From Lindgomyces ingoldianus (Eukaryota > Ascomycota > Dothideomycetes > Pleosporales > Lindgomycetaceae), in NCBI RefSeq assembly GCF_010093535.1, contig NW_022985176.1, positions 752,665-816,664 on the forward strand: DNA of 64,000 bases, in the 5' to 3' direction. Made by a program: the position numbers and the translations under genes. The notes below the pieces were generated by a model. It had not been told where the DNA came from, searched no databases, and saw nothing but the letters and a program-made list of their open reading frames with translations. Position 1 is the stretch's first letter; every line of letters begins with the position of its first letter. Shown here piece by piece: positions 34,758 through 44,409 of the stretch.

Positions 34758-35121
34758 ATGTCGTTTCTCTTCGGCGGTCGCCCTCAGATCTCCTCGGAGC
34801 AGAAGATTGCTCAAGCCGAGGCCGAAATCGATATGGTGTCTGACATGTACACTCGGTAATCCACCCTACCGCACCCTGTCCCAACCCTCTTATACACACA
34901 CACACACACAAGCGAGGGCAGCTCTAACACGAGGATATAGCCTAGTACAGTCATGTTCGAAGAAGTGCATCGATAACTCGTATCGCGAAGCCGACCTCAA
35001 CAAAGGCGAATCCGTATGCCTGGACCGCTGCGTCGCAAAGTTCTTTGAAGTCAATGTTAAGGTCAGCGAGAAGATGCAGGGCGAGGCGCAGAATAAGAGC
35101 GGCGGCATGTTTAATATGTGA
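34758..35121 (+). CDS. TIM10: Mitochondrial intermembrane-space chaperone Tim10
   Basis: Exons 34758-34855 and 34941-35121 give 92 residues, matching Tim10 (about 93). Tim9-Tim10 hexamers guide hydrophobic carrier and outer-membrane precursors across the intermembrane space. The twin CX3C motif is complete (CSKKC and CLDRC), with the 15-residue-type spacing of small Tims. The start is [18 protein letters not shown]. The 85-nt intron splits the Arg codon before LVQSC and carries an (AC)n repeat. The ORF beginning at 34660 is in another frame across exon 1 and is not the start. Confidence 0.93.
34894..34911 (+). repeat. (AC)n microsatellite in the TIM10 intron
   Basis: About nine AC units lie between the donor at 34856 and a TCTAAC branch-like site near 34923. 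Length change here would alter intron length but not the protein. Confidence 0.85.
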
Positions 35122-35770
35122 TTCGATTTCAGCACGGCTGATGTCTATGGAGTCTGGGATTACGCGACCCGAAGGGCATAGGACACGGCTCGACCGAATA
35201 TTTGGACTAGAATGATCCCCCGCTTAAGTCTTCTATTACTTATATCTAGGTCCGCCTTGAATTCTAAGACGTGCTATTATGCTCAAAGGCCATTGGGCGT
35301 CTGTACAATATGCAACGGGTAGGTAGCTTCCTCAAAAGGACAAAGACATATGTAGTTTCATCACACTGAAAACACAATGCTAAGATCGCCAAAAATTTCG
35401 GAAGCACTTTCCAATTCCCCCAAATTGTGTATTTGCTCGCATTATCATACATGTTGGCTCGTTTGTTGCAAGCTGCTGTCAATTCGACAAACACGTGCAG
35501 AATAGGCCATTCAGATCAACTGTAGCTACATTACACAACAAGAACACTCCCAACTTCGATGATTTGAATCGACCTCCCAAATTATCCGATTACCATACTT
35601 CATCGCATTAGAAGATCCGAGAACAACGAGCTGAGATTGAGCACTGTAGCATTAGCCGCGCAAACTGGAGGTGACTGCCTGGTCGATTGAGGGCTAGCTT
35701 GAACTGACCATAGGCGGAGAAGAAGAGGAAGGCCATCCGTCCATATTACGACCTCTATTTGTGATACCAT
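35122..35770. other. Intergenic between convergent genes
   Basis: 650 bases between TIM10 and the 3' end of the large minus-strand gene; AT-rich. No gene is seen. Confidence 0.45.
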
Positions 35771-38700
35771 TCATGACAAAGGAGCTTGGGTGGCTGTGGA
35801 CGATGCAGAGTGACTTATCAGCTCCACGATACCTTCTACTGTATCAAGAGGAACCTTGGATCCGACAAGAGACTGGACCATCTTCAAAGTTATATCTGCA
35901 GTGTTGGCATGCAGTGCGGCGTCTCTTGCGTACTCTTTTGCCTTCTGAGCGGCAATCTTGGCTTGTTTGACCTGTTCAATAGCTTGCACTAAAACCTGCA
36001 TTTCGCTTTTTAACACCAAATTCCTGCGTCAAGAGTTCATAAAGGTTAAGGGTGCAAAATACCTGGGCGATCTGAAGTCCCTTCAATCGATCGATCGAAT
36101 CTGGAGGTAGTGAATTGATGTAATTCATAATCTCAGCAATGATATCTGAAGAGGGTATCGAAGATAGTGGATACACCACTTCTGCCGTTGGTGAGGTCGA
36201 ATTTGGTAACCCTACCACTAGGTTATCTGCATTTCGAACTGGACTCTGGTCTTTTCCGGCATCGGATTGAAGCTGTAGCTGAGACTCCTTTGACCCAGTC
36301 GCCTTAGACAAATTTACGGATGATCTGAAGCGCTTGGCTAGTGCACTTCCTTGCATTGTCACCGATAATCTCTTGGGCTCCTTTAATCCTGCGGTGGTCG
36401 TTATCTGCTTATTTTCTTTCTTCTGGAAGAAGTTACGGAAACTCTTCTTTAACTTGACCTTTGATGTTCCTCCATCGGGATTCACGATGGGCTCCGGAGA
36501 TGGTACGAAATCGAATTTTGGTGCCTTCATCTGTGTCTGATCGCGAAGAATTGGCACACGGTGGCTCGCTGCTGCAGGGTTTGGTTGGTTGGGCATGATG
36601 CTGATAACGGGTGTTGATCTTGCTTGACGAGACTGATGGGGTTCCGTGGAAGGTCGACCAGCTTGGAGAAGGATCGATGATCTGGATCCACCAGAGGCAC
36701 AATCACCGTAAGAAGTAGGACTATCCACGCGAGGATTGCTGGTGCTATTGCCTCGTCGGAAGCACTTCGTTTCAAATGGTTGCCCCCCAAGAAACTGAAC
36801 TGGTCTTGGCACCTCTATATTGTTGGCCCCGTTACTGGCTATACGTCCTTTATCCCTGAGTGGAACTGGAGCGGAGGTTGGATGTGTGCCCCTCGTTGGC
36901 TTCTATTATCAGGATTAGAACGGTGGCATGAACCATGCAAATGTACGTACCCTTGTGTTCTGAACAGAAAATTGAGCCTTTTGGATTGGGACTAAACCCT
37001 CAGCTGCACTTTGCAATTTGGAAGATACACCACTATGCGGTGGCGGAAATTCCTCACGGCTATGAAGCAAGTTAGGTGTACACCGCTGGGTTGTCTTCAT
37101 AATATCTTGGGGGTTGCTGGCAGAGGAGGGAGAAGGCTTTGGGTCGCTTGCTACACTGCTCTTTCTAGGCAGCTCCATTGACCTAATAGGGAGAATTCTT
37201 GTGGATCCGAAGCCACCTGTCCCACATTCAGAGTATTGAGGAGTCCCGGAGCGAGAGCGTCTCGAACGGCTACTGAAAGAACTCGGGATCCTCTCTCGGG
37301 TAATCCTTCCTGCAAGGGCACTGAGCGAGCGCCCCTGAGGCGGTTTCTGGGACGTTACGTTTGGCAAGGGAGGAACATCAGGAATGGGGCTCGAGGTGCC
37401 GAGAAGAACACCATCTGCATCATCGGAAATTGTCAACACAGGACCCAATCCGGACTTAAGCGAGTGATTAGAAAGACGCTTGACACGAGAACCAAACCTT
37501 GCGTCAGGGTCAGGTAATTTCTCTGTCGAGGACGATTCGCTTGTCTTCGATGAAAGGGGTGAAACATCTAAAGCTTGGCGTAACGATGAGCTCTGGTCGA
37601 GAGATTTAAATTCAGAGACTGGTGAACAACCCTCTTCACTTGAACATGGCCATTGTGGGTTGATATCCTTGGAATCATTCTGAAGGTGACCCGTCAAGGG
37701 TGACAGAGTGTTCGGAGGAGATTCAATATCGAGCAATGGCCATTTAGTCGATCCACGCTGAGCACGTCTTAATCGCGGGCATGTATGTAGGTTCTTTGGG
37801 ACAGGGATGGCACTCTTGCTTAAATGTCGGGAAGTCGCGACTCCCACAGACTCGGCTTGGTCTTGATGTGTTTGCTTATGGGGGACTTGACTGCCAAGTA
37901 CGTCGTCTTGAGTGTTTGGAAAGGCATCTATGTAAGCCGATGCACCAGTACCGATATTCGATGCCTTGATAGAAATTAGCTTCTTCTTCTAATATAGATA
38001 CGCGGTTCTTATATCTAGGCTGTTACAAGCAGATTGAGATGACTAGAAAATTAGGAAATGTGAAGAACAGACCTTGCTATTGTGTGCCTGAATATACTCA
38101 GACTCTTCAGCCTCTCGACTGTTCCCTCTGACGGATATCACAGCGTCCCCATCATGTTCGGGATTTTGTGCTGAAGGGTCGAACACCCCGTCAAATGGAT
38201 TGTCGCTAGAAAGATTAGCACGGATGCCACCAAACGAGTCCGTGGTGGTGCTGTTCATGACATACCTAGAGTTAGGATCACCGACGAATGAAGCTATTGT
38301 GCTCGCTGATAGCTCATTCTCCGGTCGCAATATTGGCCATTCTGCTTGTGTGGGTGTTCCTGCTACTGTAGCATCGATCAGGGTGCGACTGATCTTGACC
38401 GGACTGTCTGGATTCATTACATAAGCAACCGGAATGCTGGGGAGAGGCTTGTCGAGGCTAGCAGGGCTGACTTTTCGCAGAGGGAAATCCATGACCTAAA
38501 TGAAATCAATTGAATTGCTTACATCTTGACTGTTCGTCAGCTTACTTTCTGAGCTAGAGGGCTTGGCGTATAACTGTCTTTACTGCGTTCAACCTTGGCT
38601 AAAAGAGCGCGTTGTGCGGCGGTGCTACTGAGTGGGCTGGAATTTTGTGCTCGTCGTGGGATTTTTGACCCTACAAGGGCAGCCATTCTGGGCTTGGCAG

Positions 38701-38884
38701 ATGGCGACGCAGGCGCAATATAACGAGGCGAACCGTTCGGCGTGGTCGAGACCCACCTCCGCATTCGTTTTATGTTGACACTAGCTGGCGCAGTTCGAGG
38801 TGGCCTACTCGATGTAGATGATTTGGGATGCTTGAAGCCGGCTTGACGGGGATTGGCGTCAATGTCGATGAGCGGACGCTGCAT
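35771..38884 (-). CDS. Ser-rich protein of unknown function, 954 residues
   Basis: Minus-strand exons 38884-38546, 38495-38073, 37988-36951, 36902-36063 and 35995-35771 join in phase 0 throughout. I do not recognise a named domain. The protein starts MQRPLIDIDANPRQAGFK, is rich in Ser, Pro and basic residues (RSRRSRSGTPQ, RLSNHSLKSGL), and looks mostly disordered. Near residue 740 a basic block (KVKLKKSFRNFFQKK) appears. The C-terminus is helical and Ala/Lys-rich, probably a coiled coil: IAEIMNYINSLPPDSIDRLK, then VLVQAIEQVKQAKIAAQKAK, then TADITLKMVQSLVGSKVPLD. Such a layout suits a scaffold or cell-cortex/cytoskeletal regulator, but that is only inference. The intron at 38072 has a weak donor (GTCTGT), and that join is the least certain. 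An alternative acceptor for the last intron does not keep the frame. Confidence 0.65.
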
Positions 38885-39612
38885 ACTGTATGTGGGCGCC
38901 GCTTACAAAACCATGGATGAAAGGCCTTGCTGTAGTAGTGTCGAGTAAGGCTGTGTCCGAGACGTATTGAGCCGCTGCGTTTCTTCGCTTGCATGCGAAT
39001 AGTCGTAGCCACGAGAGTGGATGGAATGGACTGTCTTGGCGGACGTCGCCCTGGAGACAGAGGTGCGCAGAGAATGAGAAAAAAAAAGGGAGGCAGGTGA
39101 CAGCATACATCACAGGGACAATGGCGGGAACACAAAAGACGGTCATGGCCTTGCAGTTTGCTTGAGAGACTTGAATTACTGACCTAGGTACTTCTATAGC
39201 GAGAGCTTTTCTTAATCAGGTACGGATATATAGGCAAGAATACGAGGCCTTGATAGGTTTATACTTGCCGTAGTAGCAGTGAGCGCCTTGTGTTTCTACT
39301 AGGCCAAAGAGGTGTAGATAGCAGTGATAGTATAGTAAGGAAGGCGCGCTGGTGGTGACGATGGCTAGGGGCAGCTACGAAGGAATCCCGCGGCAGGAGC
39401 ACCTACCTAGATATTCATCGCGATGCGAGTTGCTGTACGAGCTTAATGTGATGATGATGATGGTGATGGTGATGGTGATAGCGATGGGAATGCCATGGTC
39501 ATGATGTGGTCTCGGAGCGGAACAACCATTTCTGCTACGGCCACCTTGACGTCAAGTCCCTCTTCCTCACCCAACCCTGACAAAGCTTGACCGAGTGCTC
39601 AAATATCCCGCT
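38885..39612. promoter_or_regulatory. Divergent promoter region with a GAT-rich simple repeat
   Basis: 728 bases between the start of the Ser-rich gene (minus) and GWT1 (plus). A (GATGAT)/(GGTGAT)n run lies at about 39449-39480. The minus-strand frames near 38900-39146 are open but show no continuing similarity; they are probably leader sequence. Confidence 0.5.
39449..39480 (+). repeat. GAT/GGT trinucleotide-type repeat
   Basis: Alternating GAT and GGT triplets over about 32 bases, roughly 130 bases upstream of the GWT1 start codon. Confidence 0.8.
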
Positions 39613-41142
39613 ATGGCGAGAGACGATAAGGCTCAAAAGATAGAATGGGTCTCAAATCTCATGGGGAGCTCCGTTGCCGATATCAACAGTGTTTCCCTTG
39701 TTATGACCGTAAACATACCTTTGACGCGTCTCGCTAGCATCTACTGACGCTGAATTTGACAGCTCTCCATTCTCCTTTGGTCGGTCCTCCAGTCACGCAT
39801 GCGCCTCTTTAGCCCCTACACGCCCGTCGCGTGCTTGATCGACTTCCTGCTTAGTTGCGGAGCTATTCTCTTTGCCACCACCTTGTACTCGTCGTCACCC
39901 TGGCTTCTGAATATGCTCCTGCTGCTTCCCGCAGCCATCGTTTTCGTCACATGCCGTACGGCGCCCTTTCCACCGTCCCACCTGCGGCCACCCGCCAAGA
40001 ATGGCGTCGCAAAACAATCTCCTCAGGACCGTCTTCCGTTTAAGCCTTTTGTCACGCACTATCGCGCTTCCATGCTCATCGTTACATGTGTAGCTATACT
40101 CGCCGTAGACTTCCGAGTGTTTCCCAGGCGGTTCGCCAAGGTCGAGAACTGGGGAACGTCGTTGATGGACTTGGGTGTTGGATCCTTTGTCTTCACGTCT
40201 GGAGTTGTCTCAGTTCGGGCATGGCTGAAAACTGAGGCGACGAACCGCCCCGGGTTATGGAACCGTCTAGTTAGTTCGTTTAGACATTCCCTACCCTTAC
40301 TCGTGCTTGGCGTCATTCGGTTGATATCAGTCAAGGGCTTGGACTATGCCGAACATGTCACCGAATATGGCGTCCACTGGAATTTCTTCTTCACGCTTGG
40401 ATTTCTCCCGCCGTTTGTTGCCTTCTTCCAGTCTGCGTTCGATATCGTCCCTTCATACGCGGTTCTTTCGTGCGTTTTGGGCGTCCTTTATGAGATTGCC
40501 CTGGATAATACAAGACTAAAGGCCTATATCCTAATAGGCCCTCGGACCAACCTGCTATCTCAGAATCGAGAAGGCATATTTTCTTTTCTCGGATACCTAG
40601 CCATCTTCCTCGCAGGCCAGTCCGTAGGGTCTTTCATCCTGCCGAGGCAACAATCGCTCCGAAAAGATGCTTCGATAGTAGATGTCGTAAAACACACGAC
40701 CCTAGGTAAACTCATGTTTTCCGCCCTCATATGGTCTACCCTCTTCTACGTGTCCATAAGCTACTATGGGTTTGGCCTATCCGTCTCACGGCGACTTGCC
40801 AATCTCCCCTACTTTTTATGGGTCACTTCATTCAACACAGCCCAGCTCGCTTTATGCTGTGCAATCGAGCACCTGTGCTTTCCGAACATCTACAAGGCCG
40901 CAAGCAAGGAGGAAGAGGTACAGAGGAGCAAAAGGGCTACCAGTCCAATTCTATTCGCTTTCAACCGCAATGGCCTCATAATCTTTCTCGTTGCAAATCT
41001 CCTCACTGGATTGGTCAATTTAACAATGCCGACGCTACGCATGGGAGATCTGCAGTCAATGGCCATATTAGTAGCCTACATTACTATAATTGCTGGGTTC
41101 GCTCTTGTTTTAAATATGCTGGATGTGTCAATTAAGCTTTAG
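39613..41142 (+). CDS. GWT1: GPI-anchor inositol acyltransferase Gwt1 (PIG-W)
   Basis: Exons 39613-39708 and 39763-41142 give 491 residues, the standard length. Gwt1 adds an acyl chain to the inositol of glucosaminyl-phosphatidylinositol in the ER, an early and essential step of GPI-anchor synthesis, and is the target of the antifungal class including manogepix. The sequence shows the N-terminal KIEWVSNLMGSSVADINSVS, then many hydrophobic segments (about 13 in the family). It also has conserved DFRVFPRRFAKVENWGTSLMDLGVGSFVFTSG and VKGLDYAEHVTEYGVHWNFFFTLGF, which are the catalytic core region, and later LLSQNREGIFSFLGYL. The 54-nt intron is phase 0. The ATG at 39613 gives the family N-terminus; the ATG at 39799 would truncate it. 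Confidence 0.95.
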
Positions 41143-41448
41143 AGCATTAAGAAGCAACATCGAGATCCGATTTCTGTGCGGTGGTCTTTGGTCTCTTGTA
41201 CATACCTAGGTAATGCAGCACAACTTTCACGTTACGAACACCAAGTTTCTGAATGGAAGTGGATAGTCGACGAACAGAGTTAATTTCGTTAAGACCGACT
41301 TCCAGATTGATCTGAGGGGAGCATTTTCCAGAGCAGTCGCCACAATTTCTAACAACCAAAGGCATGAAACCAGCAATACTAAAGATCCCACAAAACATTG
41401 AGCGCGAAAGTCGGCGTTGAACAGCATCCATCGCCGAAACCCTGGGTT
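41143..41448. other. Short intergenic between convergent genes
   Basis: 306 bases between the stops of GWT1 and the DUF4419 gene. Nothing else is seen. Confidence 0.5.
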
Positions 41449-42771
41449 TTAAAATGTGCTGTTTGCCATACATCGCGCGGTATAGGACTGATCCACAGCC
41501 AACTTCATCCAGTTATTCTCGTATCCTTTCTCCCCGTGTTTTGTCGTATTGGTATGAGGCGCTGGACCGTAGATCATCCAACCGGACAGTGGCTGAAGTG
41601 TTCCGTGTGGTAACTTCTGGTCGACTGAGGACCCGTTGAAGCGGCTCAACGCGGTTGCGTACCCTTCTGGAACTCCTGTGCTAATACGTTTCCCAACATT
41701 TCCGGCAAGAACGTAAGCCTCAAATTTGGGCGTTCGTTCATCTGGGAAGTTCTTCATAGTGAAGGGAGCTTGCGCGTACCCAACTGGGAGTGCATCGATT
41801 CCCCGTGTGGCGTACTTTATGCCATCTAATGTCAAGGGGCCGAGTTGCGATTGAGGCAGAACCTTTCCCGTGACATCCCAGAAAAAAAAACCCATGAGCC
41901 AGCCACTTAATGTATACGGTGGCCCGCCACAGATACGAGCCGGATCAGCATGGATAATATTGGTCCAGAATTCGCGAACCTGAGGACTGTCTGGTTCGTC
42001 AAATGTCCGGACAAAGCGGGAGAGAATGGGTCGTAATTGCTTCGCATAAGCGACGGGCTCGGTACCAAAATCCGTCAAATGATCGAGCTTTACTAGCAAT
42101 TTCTCCCAGTCTTTCTTTTCCCCCAAGAGGGTTACAGACGGGAGTCCACAGATGATGCCCCCAACGAACTCGAAATAGGCTTGCATCAGCCCCATCATCA
42201 ACACATTCGCCGTCATAATATCAGTTTCGGTAGTCGTTGTAAAGTTCGGCCTAATCCAATCAAGCAGCCACGGCGTCTTGACTCTCTTCTGGATCTCATA
42301 TTGGAATCTACCTAACACCAGCTCCCAAGTATAGTCTTCGACCAGGATCTCCTCTTTACCGTCATGATCTACGAATAGATTCCGCAACGCTTCCGAATTC
42401 TTGCTCATGTAGAAGTTCATCTGTGCTAGGACGGAAAACCAGACTTCCTCGGGCCGGATCACGAGATGCTGGTGTTGGCCCCATGCATCTATGGTGCCGC
42501 GCACGAAGCTGTCTGATGTCGGATAGACTGTTCCTTTTGCGAAGTCCCCTGAATTGGACGAGAAGAGAACCGAGGCATTTTTGTTTGCGGCGAATTCGTC
42601 GGGACAGCTTTGGCGGAACAAGTCTTTGTTTGAGAGCGCTGCTGAGGGCTGACCTTGGTGGTTGTATGCTCGCGGTTCGGCAGATGACGGGAATACTGTG
42701 ATGGCGGCGTGACAAGAAAGTGTTAGGGAGAGGGGTAATAGGGATAGTAGCCTTCTCCAGAAGGTAATCAT
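41449..42771 (-). CDS. Secreted DUF4419 protein
   Basis: A single minus-strand exon of 440 residues. The start chosen at 42771 (MITFWRRLLSLLPLSLTLSCHA) gives a typical signal peptide; the frame is open 55 codons further upstream, which would bury it. DUF4419 hallmarks are visible: FVRGTIDAWGQHQHLVIRPEEVWFSVLAQMNFYM, then WIRPNFTTTTETDIMTANVLMM, then ICGLPSVTLLGEKKDWEKLL. Near the end, GWLMGFFFWDVTGKV is followed by a C-terminal segment with several N-glycosylation sequons (NGSS, NTT, NSTF). The function of DUF4419 is unknown. Secretion and probable glycosylation are predicted from the sequence only. Confidence 0.87.
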   Translation of the reverse strand: MITFWRRLLSLLPLSLTLSCHAAITVFPSSAEPRAYNHQGQPSAALSNKDLFRQSCPDEFAANKNASVLFSSNSGDFAKGTVYPTSDSFVRGTIDAWGQHQHLVIRPEEVWFSVLAQMNFYMSKNSEALRNLFVDHDGKEEILVEDYTWELVLGRFQYEIQKRVKTPWLLDWIRPNFTTTTETDIMTANVLMMGLMQAYFEFVGGIICGLPSVTLLGEKKDWEKLLVKLDHLTDFGTEPVAYAKQLRPILSRFVRTFDEPDSPQVREFWTNIIHADPARICGGPPYTLSGWLMGFFFWDVTGKVLPQSQLGPLTLDGIKYATRGIDALPVGYAQAPFTMKNFPDERTPKFEAYVLAGNVGKRISTGVPEGYATALSRFNGSSVDQKLPHGTLQPLSGWMIYGPAPHTNTTKHGEKGYENNWMKLAVDQSYTARCMANSTF

Positions 42772-43287
42772 GCTGAGCGAATATTTACTAGGTCGTTGTG
42801 ATGGCCACAATTGGCGCAAGGGGAGATATTTATATACTGCCTGCTCTGGTGCGACCATTGAGCATCCCTTGCAAGCGATGCTCGATGGTTCCATAGATCT
42901 CGAGATGGGGTGATGGTTTATCAACGGGTATTTCACCTATTTTTACATTTTAAATGGTTACGAAGACATGCATCCTTCCCAAGCCCGTAGCAGATGCACC
43001 CCGACTTGGCCTTGTTTGCATATATTGCCGGGTGCTATTCTGCCATAGTGATGGTTCTGCTCCTTCCTCTGATGGCTGGGTTCTGCTTCGAAATGTTAAA
43101 GGTTTGGCCGCGTCGCATACTTAATCTACCTGTGGGCCATCCACGACCGATTGACGCATTTCTGACGATGGTCCGGGGAGGGGCAGGATTCACGTGATAG
43201 CGCGCTTAGCGTCGCACGGCCCTTCGTGAACCTTGGAAGACCTTAGTAGTGGACATCTGATGGAAGCTCGCGACTTCAACTACGATA
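42772..43287. other. Intergenic, divergent promoters
   Basis: 516 bases between the DUF4419 start and the Sfr1-like start. No gene is seen. Confidence 0.45.
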
Positions 43288-43959
43288 ATGTCGACTCCAG
43301 AGGCGAAACGACGCCGGCTCAATGACGCAGCTAAGACGCTGCACAAGCCATTCAAGTCACCATTCCGCACGCCGTTGAAGCCACCGACAGCTGCAGACAC
43401 ACTTGCGCCCGCTCCCACGCCCACGCCTTCTTTGAATCCCTCAGAAGCCCGGCCTTCTCAGCGCATCCTCCCCACTCTCCAGAAGAAAACTTCCCCAAGA
43501 CTCATCCGCGAAGCTGTATCACTCCGCTCCGACATCCAGATGCTCACTCAGGCCTACCGTCTTGCGACATCGAGCGAAGACGCCGACTTGAACCTTCTAA
43601 TCGATACATGGCGTGCAGCAAGCCGCGCTGCTGCCGAGGAGCTGTTTGCCGGAACACGGGATAGAGTGAATCGGATGGGTGGTGTTGGTGCGTGGAGGGA
43701 AAGGGAAAGGGAGCAGCGTGAGTGGCGGAAGCAGTGGGATCGCGAGGGCATGGACGCAGAGACGGCTGCCGGGCAGGGCCAGGATGGGGATCACGCCGAG
43801 TATGAAGAGGAGGTTGAGCGGGACGGCGGTGGCGTTGGAGAGGGGGACTTGGGTGGCGCTGATGATGATTCCTTCACCATGGATATGATGCTGAGGACGC
43901 TCAATATCGATCTGAAGCTCATTGGCTACGACAAGGAAGCTCAGAGATGGGATGAGTGA
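43288..43959 (+). CDS. Swi5-dependent recombination mediator (Sfr1/Mei5/Dds20-like)
   Basis: A single exon of 223 residues. Sfr1/Mei5 pairs with Swi5/Sae3 and stabilises Rad51/Dmc1 filaments in homologous recombination. The visible features are a basic N-terminus with KRRRL and the KPFKSPFRTP motif. A Pro/Ser/Thr-rich linker follows, then a coiled-coil-like central region (IREAVSLRSDIQMLTQAYRL), DADLNLLIDTWRAASRAAAEELF, and a conserved C-terminal TMDMMLRTLNIDLKLIGYD segment. An acidic Gly/Glu-rich insertion (about residues 165-195) separates the last two blocks and may be lineage-specific. ATG 43288 follows a leader with no nearer in-frame alternative. Confidence 0.8.
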   Translation: MSTPEAKRRRLNDAAKTLHKPFKSPFRTPLKPPTAADTLAPAPTPTPSLNPSEARPSQRILPTLQKKTSPRLIREAVSLRSDIQMLTQAYRLATSSEDADLNLLIDTWRAASRAAAEELFAGTRDRVNRMGGVGAWREREREQREWRKQWDREGMDAETAAGQGQDGDHAEYEEEVERDGGGVGEGDLGGADDDSFTMDMMLRTLNIDLKLIGYDKEAQRWDE

Positions 43960-44409
43960 ACCTGTCGTGTAGAAGTTATGCGCTAGCGCCCTGACATATG
44001 TAAGAGCCCGATACCTGTCGGGAGCGCATCTGCTCTACATATTCTACCCAGAAAGTTGTGGTAAATCCCCTTCACTTGTCCCCCAGTTCATATTGTATAT
44101 GCTCACCACACCCACAGCAGCATTACTCATCCAGGCATCTTCCCCTTACCGCAACCCCACACTCCACGATAAGGACTGCACATGGATTTTAGCGCCTTCT
44201 GAGGAGTTAGGTCCGTCCAATACCTGCATTTCGCACAGGAGCGCAGTATATGCAAGATCTACCAGTAACTTGATGTTGCTACTATTTCGCATTGAGAGCA
44301 ACAAATGTAATAGTGTAGAAGAACACATCAAGTACCATTGCTATCATCACCTAATACAAAGTTAAACGTTGACTCTAATGCATCATCCACCAATTATAAG
44401 AAGACCTCC
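43960..44409. other. Intergenic between convergent genes
   Basis: 450 bases between the Sfr1-like stop and the GH31 stop. No gene is seen. Confidence 0.5.
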
